Part shown: positions 11,564 to 21,660 of the stretch, in pieces
How the letters are laid out: each line of letters starts with the position of its first letter
How positions within the stretch are numbered: position 1 is the stretch's first letter
Source: Anadara kagoshimensis
Lineage: Eukaryota > Mollusca > Bivalvia > Arcoida > Arcidae
Assembly: GCA_021292105.1 (NCBI GenBank)
Contig: CM037869.1
Coordinates: 7,633,704 to 7,697,703, forward strand
Direction of reading: 5' to 3'
DNA: 64,000 bases
The notes under the pieces: model-generated
Told to the model about the DNA's origin: nothing
Database searches by the model: none
The model's input: only the letters and a program-made list of their open reading frames with translations
Program-made: the position numbers and the translations under genes

Positions 11564-11714
11564 TGTCAGCAGCTTCAGAAGTACGGAGAAGAGTCGTTCT
11601 TCCTTTCTGCAAATGCTTCTAGCAAGCTAAGCAATTTCTCAGGATCAACTCATGGAGTGATATTTTTAACCAACAGACTGAACATCATAAAGGACTTTTA
11701 TACTTTTTGTGCAG
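11564..11714 (+). CDS. Zinc-finger gene, second coding exon
   Basis: This 151-nt exon is bounded by TTTATTTAG| and GCAG|GTTAGT. It enters in phase 0 and leaves with one base over, joining cleanly to the CA that starts the next exon. It encodes CQQLQKYGEESFFLSANASS, then a Ser/Gly-containing segment, then ITNRL-like and KDFYTFCA sequence. With the previous exon it forms an N-terminal module of about 75 residues ending just before an acidic stretch. I do not recognise the family. It could be a protein-interaction or dimerisation domain, which is inference only. Confidence 0.7.
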
Positions 11715-13520
11715 GTTAGTATAATGAACTCATCACTGGATTTTATGTTAATCCATCCCAATGTTAATCTCAAAATATTTCTCCTTTTGGTATCTCACTG
11801 CAGTTTTTTCTTCTTTTATACTTGCATGTGTCTGTATTTTAGCTCACCTGAAAAAATGTCATTTGACTTTGGGTCTAGTGCAGTGTGTCTGTGTTTATGT
11901 CATTATAACACATTTTCAACTTTTGAAACTACTGGACAGGTTTTTGTGCAGTGTTCATGTCAGTGAAAGTGAAACAGTACGTTCAAGAAATAGTGAGCTT
12001 TGTAATTAAAGCTGAAAAGAATATATCAGTTCTATTGTGAGATGTGAATTCTGGGACGTGTAATGCATTTGCTGACATACGGACATGGGGAATACAGTTT
12101 TGGACTCTATTAACATGTCACGATGGGTTGCATAAAAATAATTTGTGCGGTCCGGCGAACTAATCTCGTAGACTACAATAAAAAGTAGTCCGGGAAGTAT
12201 GTGTCCTACAATGTGCAGCATAATACTCTAAAATCATAACTTTTCATGAAATAAACAACAACGGCAGGTGAATTTAATTAATTCTTTATGAAATCTGGGG
12301 TGATTTTAATTTATTTTGAAGAGTATAACATATTTTGGTGTTGATGTATTCTGTCACAATTTAAAACTGATTTATCGGTTAGATTTCATTTCCGTCAAAG
12401 GGAGATGAATCATACAGTGCCATGTGCTAACTGAGCACATGGAATACAAATGTGGATTTTAAATTTATACTTTACTGTTGTCGAAGTAAAATTAACATAA
12501 AAAAGGAATATTGATAGTGATAATCACCAGTTTATTAAAAATCAGACTAAACAGCAAATGATCCAGTTACATACAACCGCTAAAATGAACCCCCTCATAG
12601 TGGCTGTCTGGTCTGCAAAAACTCTACTTTCTCTCTATCCAAAATGACAAACAATGATCAGGTACAATTTATACAACTTTTTTTAATTTTAATTACTGAT
12701 AATCTTTTTTCATATATTTATGGAATTATAATAATTTTTATAGCAATACATGGTTTGGTTCATTGATCTTTCCCCCAAAACATCATCCATCTGTCTATGC
12801 ATCAATGGACCCCCCCCCCCCCACACACACACACACACCTGAATTAAACAGACCAATGTGACAATTGATGCATAGGCTAGTGTAGAAGATTTAATGCTGA
12901 TTTTTAGTTAGGAAATTGAAAAAACTACCCAAGGATAATGAATCATTGAATCATAATAATTCATATTGAAATGGTGTTTAAAAGTGCTATGGCTGTGCAA
13001 AGAAAACCAAATAAGACATGCTGGTAGGATTAGCTTGCTTTGTAGGGCAATGGAAGTTATAGCACTACATTGTATAAATGCCATTTCTAGATGGTTCAAT
13101 GGTTACATTTTATGTGAAAGTTATTGTATTTACCACAGAAAATATGCTGAAATATGTCGTGACATATGTACTGTGGTATTGACATCATTATTCTGTGATG
13201 TTTACATTTGACAAATTGGAGATTCCCCATGACGTCACAGAGTAGTCTGACTAAATGTGCACATGTACTTTACCAGCGTTATTGTACATGTATCACCACA
13301 CATTGGAGATACAAGATTCTGTATCTTATGTGTTTGATAAAAATTGCATTTCGTCAAATCTGGTAAAAAAAATAAACACTAGTGTAATGTTAGATAAGGT
13401 TATATGATCGCTGTATGGTGATACAAGATTCTGTATCATACATGTGCGATTAAACTTGTATTTTGTCAAATCAGGGGGAAAAACTAGTCTGATGTTAGAT
13501 AATTTTATTTTATTTTTCAG
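11715..13520 (+). other. Intron 2 of the zinc-finger gene
   Basis: GTTAGT donor to TATTTTTCAG acceptor. It holds a C13 run at 12810-12822 followed by a short (AC)n, and a MITE at 12944-13102. A palindromic area near 12100-12230 includes CTACAATAAAAAGTAG. Open frames in it (for example 11709-11966 and 12006-12221 minus) show no domain. Confidence 0.65.
12944..13102. mobile_element. MITE-like inverted-repeat element, family A copy 1
   Basis: The left part (CATTGAA ... AAATGGTGTTTAAAAGTGCT ... GTGCAAAG) matches the reverse complement of the right part (CTTTGTAGGGCAATGG ... AGCACTACATTG ... CATTTCTAGATGGTTCAATG) with gaps. It is about 160 bp and lies in intron 2 of the zinc-finger gene. A second copy at 15014-15167 shares the same arms. 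Confidence 0.75.
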
Positions 13521-14927
13521 CAAAGAGTTTAGAAGAAAATTCAGGATTAGATGCGCAGTCTGAAGAAGAAGTTATCAAAGAAGCCATACAACAACATTCC
13601 AAAGGTACAATAGAGAGGGGAAGGAAAAATAGTCATCAGTGTACTCTATGTCCTAAAACATACACATGTAATAGATCTCTACAACAGCATTATAAACGTG
13701 TACATTCTATAAAACCATTTACATGTGATATATGTAGAAAGTCCTTCTATACACAGGAAGATATTGACGTCCACATGACAAAGCATGGAATTGGTGAGAA
13801 ACAATACAAATGTCACATATGTGATAAAAAACTTGGACAAAGAAGAAGTCTAATTCGTCACTTAAAACTTCACTCTGGAGGCAAGATGTACACATGTAAG
13901 CATTGTGACATTAATTTTATAGATTACAAAGCTTTCAAGCGACATCATTTAAAGCACAGCTTGGAAACTTATCGGAGTAAGTTGCTCAAGTCTAAATCAC
14001 TTGCTGAGAATAAAGAAAATAAGTTGAAGCAGAAAAAGGCATTACCGAAAGACAGTCAAGAGAAAGATAAAAATGGAGAAAATGTAGAGAGTTCTGTTGA
14101 GAAGTCTAATGACACAAATAGTAATTTATCTGATTCTGAAAACTTGTTCACTTGTGACATATGTAACAAAACATTTGCAAATAAAAAGAATTTAGACCAA
14201 CATAGTCAAATCCATACGGAGGTCCCATCACACACATGTGATCAATGTTCTAAATCCTTCACTACTCTTAATAAGCTGGAGAAACATAAAGCAGCTGGTC
14301 ATGATCAAGTTGAACACAGATGTAAAGTATGTAGAAAAAATATAAAAAATGAAGAAACATTAAAGGAACATATGAAGACATGTGGTTCCTACAAGCCAAA
14401 AGTCAGCTGCAGTGTTTGTGAGGAAAAATTCAGCACAATTTACCAGTTGGAAACTCATAAAAAAATTAAGCATAATAAGGAAAATTCAGATTTTGTTTGT
14501 GAAACATGTGGTGAAAGTTTTAAACAAAAATTTCTGTTAACACGTCATAAGAAGCTTCTTTGTAACAGAGAAACGGCTGGTGAAGATATTGACATGGAAC
14601 CTATGTTTAAGTGTAATGATTGTGGAATGCAGTTTGAAGATGCTGCAGGTGTTGCTAAACATATAGAGGACAAAGGCCTGACAGTCTGCCGTATCAGTGC
14701 TCAAATGCTGTAAACGATTTGCAACCCAGAGAACTCTCAAGCGTCATGAGGATTCTCACGAGTCAGAGTTGTTTAAATGTGAATTCTGTGAGAAAACATT
14801 TGTAACCGTGGGTGGTCTGGAACAGCACATGGATTCTGAACCTCATTTTAAATTTGTCTGTGGAACTTGTGGGAAAAGGTTTGGAACAAGTAAAGAGTTG
14901 AAAACACATTCAAAAATACATGGATAG
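13521..14927 (+). CDS. C2H2 zinc-finger protein, main exon (frameshifted near the end)
   Basis: The exon opens after TTTTTCAG, completes an Ala codon, and encodes an acidic segment and then 13 zinc fingers. Fingers 1-4 lie at 13638-13970 (for example YKCHICDKKLGQRRSLIRH). A charged Lys/Glu/Ser linker of about 60 residues follows, then fingers 5-10 at about 14152-14690 (for example FTCDICNKTFANKKNLDQH). Two of these end in Cys instead of the last His. Fingers 11-13 lie at 14692-14924, ending THSKIHG and stop TAG. The frame changes at 14690-14703: finger 11 needs TAT CAG TGC (14692-14700) in one frame and AAA TGC TGT from 14703 in another. Without correction, translation stops at TAA 14711-14713, losing three fingers. 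It is probably a nuclear DNA-binding regulator; its targets are unknown. Confidence 0.88.
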
Positions 14928-16562
14928 GCAACTACTCTGAGATATTTGTTTATTATTATAATAAGGCAAAACATAAAGGTGCATTTGTAGTTTCTAGAAT
15001 GACACTATTTAACCATTGAACTGTCTAGAAATGGTGTTTATAGTGCTATAACTTCCATTGCTGTGCAAAGCAAACTGAATAATGTGCACTAGCGCGTTAT
15101 GATTAGTTTGCCTTGCAAGGGAATGCAAGTTATACCATTATAAATACAATTTCTAGTCAATTCAATGCTTATATTTACATTTCACAATTTTTGAAAATCT
15201 TATTTTTTGTTTTTGAATCCTGAAATAAATTTAAAGCATTGTTGTTTACGGCATGCACTTCCAATTGCTGGAACAGCCAATTAATGACATCACAGGTATA
15301 GGTGTAAGCAAGAGATGAGTGACATCACATTAGCAAATATAACTTCATTTGGTCTCAAAAAAATTAATACAATCAAACATCATAAATGTAAATATTTTAG
15401 TATAACCCAGAGGTTCAAATTGATGTTTTTAAAGGAAGGTCCAAAACCTTTTCCCATTATTTTTTGCAGGTCCCATATAAAGTTTGGAAAGTCCAATATC
15501 AACATTGAAATTATGTTTATGTGCAATCAAGTTATTATATAGAAAAGTAGGATTGTCAATGTAAAAAATTGCAGGTCCATCGGACTTTTACTCTTTATAT
15601 ATCAAGGGTCCCAATGTAAAAGCAGTAGGTCCAGGACCTCGGACCCAGGGAATTTTGAACCCCTGATAACCGACCTGAAATTTTTCTGCATCCAGATTTA
15701 GTATTTTACAGCTTTAGCTTCTTTTTTTCTGTCAAACATATGCATTAACAATGAAAAACAAAAACTAAGTGTAATTTTTTTTTCATGTACAGGAGTGAAA
15801 AATCTTGAAGCATCAGTTTTAGTTTATTATTTCCTCTCAGTTTGCAAATTATTTGTTTTGCCAGTGACTAAAAAATTTTCAGGAAAACATGCAAAAAACC
15901 ATAGTTTTTGTTTTGAGAGTGAAACCTGAAACACATTTTTTTGCTTGGCCTAATACCAAAAAAGAAAACCCAAAAAATACTCATTCAGGATCATCAGTTT
16001 GCTACAAAGAAAATTGGTACATGTGATAAAATTGCAAATACAAAATGTATCTGTTCTAAAAACATTATTTGTGTTATATGACATACACATATTTAGAGGT
16101 TTTGTTATTGTTTTTGTTCTGTATTTTTATTTAAATGGTTCTTAATTGGTTGAAAAATAAATGCATAACTTCACATTCAGGCCTGACAAAAGTCCATATT
16201 CCTCACATTCAGTTATAGAGGTTTTAAATTGAAAATATCTCTTTGGATAGTCGGAATATAGTCTTTTTAACTCGTGGAGAATTTTGAAATGAGGGTTTGA
16301 GGATAAGAGTGTATTGACTTATATTTACTATTCAAAGGTTAAGTGCAAGTACAATATACTTTAGCACAATGTAAATAAACTTGCTTGTTGTATAACATAC
16401 CTATACTGTTTTAGTATTAGTGTAAATTTTAGTACATATAACATAGATATATGTATGTACATATATATGAATAGATTTTATGCTGCTTTTTCTTAGCATG
16501 ATAAATATCATTTTAATAAGTCATAGAATTTTATTTGATATATATTAAATAAAATTATCTAT
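14928..16562. other. 3' UTR and downstream non-coding
   Basis: This is the 3' flank of the zinc-finger gene. AATAAA at 15224-15229 is a possible polyadenylation signal, which would put the MITE at 15014-15167 into the 3' UTR. At 15405-15667 the words CAGAGGTTCAAATT and AATTTTGAACCCCTG face each other and may be the short inverted ends of a 260-bp element. No further coding sequence is seen. Confidence 0.5.
15014..15167. mobile_element. MITE-like inverted-repeat element, family A copy 2
   Basis: About 154 bp. CATTGAACTGTCTAGAAATGG at the left is mirrored by CAATTTCTAGTCAATTCAATG at the right. Deeper in, TATAACTTCCATTGCTGTGC pairs imperfectly with the right arm. It shares arms with the copy at 12944-13102. 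The two copies flank the main zinc-finger exon. Confidence 0.78.
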
Positions 16563-16741
16563 TACTGTAAATGCATTTATTTTCGCATTGTACTAATTTT
16601 CACTTAATTAGTGGTTCTTTGGTGTGTGCGAAAATTATATTCTGCTTATTGTGTTAAAATGCATATTTCAATAACACGAAAATTTAACTACTCGGATATG
16701 CCTAAATTTCCAATTTCACGAAATTAGATATGTTTACAGTA
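16563..16741. mobile_element. MITE-like element with TACTGTAAA ends
   Basis: It begins TACTGTAAATGCATTTATTT and ends ATATGTTTACAGTA, giving short inverted termini. Inside it repeats GCGAAA/TTTCGC-type words (TTTTCGCATTG, GTGCGAAAATT, ACGAAAATTT, CACGAAATT). Size and ends fit a small non-autonomous DNA element. There is no coding capacity. Confidence 0.6.
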
Positions 16742-18138
16742 TTTTAATGAAGAAACTTAGGCTTCAAGATTTTAAAAAATCTGTAAACAGATGCTATGAA
16801 AGGAACCAGTTCTGTTACATGAAATATTGTATGATCTATTAGTAATACTTTAACATACTTATATCTGCAAAACATAAGATTTTATGGTATGCAACTGCTA
16901 CCAATAATCAACTAGCTTCTTTAGTTAATAAAACAAAATGTTAAGATTTTGTTTTTATATATTTGATTGCTAAAAGGTGCATCTTTTGATTTTTTCAAAA
17001 ATGCTACATTCTGAGGTATGACTTGAAAATGATAGAGAGTTAATTGCATGACACAAAAGTACTTTAACAAAGGGACTTTTAGTAGTTTTTAGCCAAATGA
17101 CTTGTAAAACAATGTGATAATGTGGTCATAATTATAATAATACCATGTGACTGTTAAAATGTTTACAGATTTTTAGTTTTTGTGAACGTTTACTAGCCAA
17201 ACACAGTAATAAACATGTACACAAATACACTTGAAAGTATTTTAAAGAATTTTTTTTTTATTTAGATTACCGGTAATAATTCATAGACTTTCCATTTAAA
17301 AGTTCACAGAATTTTTCAAACTACAAACTCTTTTCCACTGGTTTAACGGACAAGGCCACTGATGTATAATATAGAAATAGTTTATTATATCTGTAAAACT
17401 ATAAACATTTTGTATGGGAATATTTTAGGTATTGATTTCATTGCCATGACTTTTTTTTATTCAAAGGTCAAGGTCAAAGAAAAAAGTTAATTAGCTGGAA
17501 AATATAAGCTTCTTTGTAAAGGCCTGTAGCTTTTGATATGCCAGTCATTTTGATATACATGTTTAGATGAAGGTTTTGGCTCGAAAAGTTAATGTCAAAG
17601 ACACATTCAAATACTGAAATGGAATTAATGTAATGAAACGAATACATTTTAATCTTCTCTGGATAAATTTCATGACAATTGAGTTTACAGGTAAAATGCA
17701 ATTAGATTCATAAATTTGCTTATAATCTGGTCCAATTAGTTTGTTTGAGTAACATCTCAATTCACAGTCATCGTTCATAGTTTGTTTATAAAATCTTCTC
17801 ATTTCATTTTCAGTTGAATTTATAGTATTGGGAAATCTTACTGGTGTAATATGTGGTCTACTGTACCTTGTGTAGTGTTACTGTATGAGCAGATTATCAT
17901 TATGATAATTATTAAATATCAGGTTTTGGCACTTAACTATAATTTTCAATGATGTGTTATTAGTGTACATTTATATATTGTTTTGTATATATAAACTAGA
18001 ATTGTTATAAACACCTGTTTAAGATGAAAAATATACTTTTGTTGTTATTTAGAAAAAATGTATATAAAGACCATCCCTGGGTTCTAAGAATTAATGACAA
18101 GTGTCCTGTATATTTTGGGCTTAAATATGATTGAGTCA
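16742..18138. other. Non-coding; includes outlying 145-bp family units
   Basis: About 17340-17620 contains two diverged units of the repeat that is tandem at 19.7-21.6 kb, including TCAAAGGTCAAGGTCAAAG at 17461-17479. The rest is AT-rich with no gene. The minus-strand frames at 17474-17802 are repeat-derived. Confidence 0.55.
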
Positions 18139-18454
18139 GTAATGATGTTTAACATCCCAGTCAAGAATATTTCACTTATATTGAGATGTGGCCAACTATA
18201 GGCAGAGATGCAGAAATTGTGCCTGTGCATTACGCTGCACTGTTCTTTATCATGTCTCAGCTACTGTGACATGGGACATCATTTGTTTTAAGTTCCCTTC
18301 CGAAAGACCATGACTTTATTTTGTAATGCCTAGTGCTTGGCAAAACAGTCACTACCCTTTTTCAAGTCTTGGGTAAGACCCAGATGGGGTTCTATCCCAC
18401 AACCTACCACTTATTGAGCGAGCACTCTACCAACTAAGCTAGCGCAGTGGTCGG
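18139..18454 (-). repeat. tRNA-derived SINE, nearly full length
   Basis: Read on the minus strand it starts with a tRNA-like head: an A-box-like TAGCTTAGTTGGTAGAGTGC and, spaced as in tRNA, a B-box region degraded to GTGGGATAGAACCCC. Then comes a body with CCAAGACTTGAAAAAGGGTA and GCCAAGCACTAGGCATT, and finally the tail ATTCTTGACTGGGATGTTAAA. It is the same family as 59748-59970. It is not a functional tRNA gene: the head has mismatched arms and is fused to the SINE body. Confidence 0.88.
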
Positions 18455-19609
18455 GTTGAAATATGAAGAAACTCTAAAACACCTGTCTTAATAAACAGGT
18501 AGTCTGTATATCGGTTGTTTTTGAATGAAATAAAAAAAACAAAGGGACCTTAATTGGCTTAAAACACTGGTCTTGATGGACAGTTGGACCTTTATATAGA
18601 GGTGTTGGCTCAAAAAAATTGCAATAACTATGTAGACATTTAGAACCTTTGTAATGATAATAATGACATTTTACCTTTTCACATTTTCTGTGCAAATATT
18701 ACATTATATGGTGTGTCATTCTCCTGTTAAGATTAATTCACTCCTCTGTGGCAATGATTACTTGAATGGAGGAGCAAGCTAAGTTGGAGATACTGGGGAA
18801 TTGAAGGCATGTGTACCTCTCTTCATTGACATACTGACATTAGTTGAGAACTCAAAAAGAGACTATAAAACAATGTCAAAAAGTCAGTTTGTTGAACATT
18901 TTGAATGAAAATTGACAAAATCAAGTAGAGAGTGACAGTTTTGCAAATTTTAATTATGTAACATAGCATTCAAAGGAAAGGGTTTCAATGTTTTAAACCC
19001 TTGAGTTGCTGCATTTGGAACATTCTGAGTTTAACATAATTGTGTATAATATATAAAAGTACATAAAGGTACAGAAGTCCACTACCAGTAAGTCAAAATT
19101 TGTATTGGTGAAGTGCAACAGTCTTGGAACAAATGAGAAATTTTAAACTTTATTTGAGTAAACACTGCTTGTTGAAATCCAAGGACTGCTTTGATAATTG
19201 CAATAATAACAAGAAAACATAAATAAGAAATATCATGAACATGGGGTTATAAAGCAAGAACTGTCCCTTACTGCCAAGGGTTAAATCAAACTAGGGATTG
19301 ATCCTAGTGTGGGAAAGTTTGTTAGTTCACAGGCCGAATGTCTGCAGTTTTCTTGAGGAACTTTGGTTTCCTCCCCCATTATCATGTTTATCTTTTGTAA
19401 TGATCATTACACAACAGTGATACATTTTAATTTCAATTCCATTTTAGCTCACCTGACAGTATATATTTTGGTGCAATTCAGACTTGTTCCTGTTGTTGCA
19501 ATGACTACCATAACTAGGTCAAGGTTACCTAGGAATGCAAAATTCGTAAAAAATCTTCTCCGAAACCGATGATTGGAGAGAAAATCTGAAGTGATTTTTA
19601 GCTTCTCTA
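18455..19609. other. Non-coding stretch with repeat fragments
   Basis: At 18540-18610 'GGACCTTAATTGG ... GGACCTTTATATAGAGG' resembles the TACAGTCCAACC element ends at 41049 and 63253. At 19260-19380 a fragment with GGGATTGATCCTAGTGTGGG looks like a SINE piece. No gene is seen. Confidence 0.45.
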
Positions 19610-21660
19610 GGATCTTGAGCCTATAGTTTGTTTATTTTGTGAAATTCGGATAAAAAATAGGTTACACATTTTTGCGTTTAATTTTTGAAAAAATGGTAAA
19701 ATAGCTTTATACTGTTATAACTTGACTATTTGACCAGATATTGACATGGGGTTTTCAGTTTTGATATATTCTTGTAATTACCTTCAAAATGGGGTCAAGG
19801 TCAATTGTGTTGGTCATGGCCTATTTTTTTACCTCTGATTATAATTATTATCTGCAAAACTATGAACTTTTTGTATAGGCATGTATATCAAAATGTAGAT
19901 ATTGATACAACGATCATTTTGATGTATAGAAAAAGGTCATGGGTTCAAAGGTCAAGGTCATAGATGCCAAACAATACCAAAAATAGTTGATTATCTCGAA
20001 AACGTTTTATATTGATTTGTTTAAAAGAATATTATTGGTATTGATGTAATTTTGATATATAGATTAAGGTCATGGGTTCAACGGTCAAGGTCACAGATGC
20101 GAAGAAATACTGAAATGGCTAATTATCTTGAATATTATTAATTTCTTGTATAAGCATGTATATTAGAATGTTGTAGATTATGATACAACGATCATTTTGA
20201 TGTATAGAGAAAGATCATGTGTTCAAAGGTCAAGGTCACAGATACGAAGAAATACTGAAATGGCTAATTATCTTGAATATTATTAACTTTTTGTATAAGC
20301 ATGTATATTAGAATGTTGTAGGTATTGATACAACTATCATTTTGATGTATAGAAATAGGTCAAGGGTTCAAAGGTCAAGGTCACATATGCAAAACAATAC
20401 CAAAATTGTAAATTATATAAAAAACTATAAACTTTGTATAGGCATGTATAATAGAATCTTGTTGATATTGATTTAACAATCATTTTATTATATATAGATG
20501 GAGGTCATAAGTTCAAAGGTCAGAGTCACAGATGCAATAGAAGATTAAAATGGTTAATTATCGTGAAAACTGTTAACTTTTTGTATAGGCATGTATATTA
20601 GATTGTTATAGGTATTTATGCAACGACCATTTTGATGTATAGAAAAAGGCCATGGGTTCAAAGGTCAAGGTCACAGATGTGAAAAATACCGCAATGGTTA
20701 ATTATCTTGAAAACTATAAACTTTTTGTATGGACATGTACAGGTCCAACAAGAAAGTTTGGAACCCCATGAAAGTGATTCATAGCTAGCCACAAATTTGT
20801 TTGTTATAACGATTTTTGACATGCTTTATTAATAATTGTTTAATAGTTGGTTACATGTGACATACCACTAGATCTAATCGATGTAACTCGGACACAATAA
20901 AATTACAAAAGACAATGTTATCTCCCTTTATATATTCCAGATACAAAAACAGGTTAATATTCACTTTGAACTAAGTGTGTAAAGTCGTTTCCGGTATTTT
21001 CTAATTATTAAGTCCATATTTGAAGAAATGGGATTTTCCCCAAATATTTTCATTTTTTATCACTCACTTTTTACTAAAACTAAAATTGAAACTTTTATCA
21101 ATTATGCCATTTAAATAACATTCTAGGTAGTATATAAAATAGTGTTTCAACGTTAACAAAACACCAAGTACTAAGACCATCATAGTTTCTCTTTCTCTTT
21201 TACAAAGATTATAGAAGGGGGTGTCCAAACTTTCTGGATGGACCTGTATATAAGAATATTGTTGGACTTGACGTAATGATCATTTTGATATATAAATATT
21301 AAGGTCATGGGTTCAAAGGTCAAGGTTACAGATGTGAAAGAATACTAAAATGGTAAATTATCTTGAAAACTATTAACTTCTTGTATTAAGCATGCATATT
21401 AAAATGTTGTAGGTATTAATACAACGATCATTTTGATGTGTAGAAAAAGGTCATGGCTTCAAATGTCAATGTCACTGACGCAAATGATTATCAAAATGGT
21501 TAATTATCTCAAAGACTATAAACTTTTTGTAATGACATGTATATTAGAAGATTAGGTATTGGCCTCACTATAATTTTAATTTATAAGTTAAGGCCGTACG
21601 TCCAAGGGTCAAGATCACATATACCATAAAATCACAATATGGCGAGTACATTGCTTATAA
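19610..21660. repeat. ~145-bp tandem repeat array with AGGTCA motifs
   Basis: Units recur at intervals of 130-150 bp, mostly 144-146. Each has AACTTTTTGTATAGGCATGT, ATTTTGATGTATAGAAAAAG and GGTTCAAAGGTCAAGGTCAC in that order. Anchor words begin near 19943, 20072, 20221, 20366, 20512, 20656, 21311, 21457 and 21602. The array is interrupted by an inserted element at 20740-21246. Older units lie at the left end, with relatives at 17.3-17.6 kb. Confidence 0.9.
20740..21246. mobile_element. Mariner-type non-autonomous element with TA duplication
   Basis: A 507-bp insertion splits one unit of the 145-bp repeat. Its ends are inverted: CAGGTCC..AGAAAGTTTGGA at the left, and the reverse complement of TCCAAACTTTCTGGATGGACCTG at the right, about 28 bp with few mismatches. 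TA flanks both sides (20738-20739 and 21247-21248). Removing it with one TA restores CATGTATATAAGAAT, as in neighbouring units. No transposase is encoded. TA duplication and size fit a Tc1/mariner MITE. Confidence 0.92.

Noticed and set aside
16563..16741. Regulatory region of the zinc-finger gene
   Set aside because: Short inverted ends and repeated GCGAAA words fit a small mobile element better.
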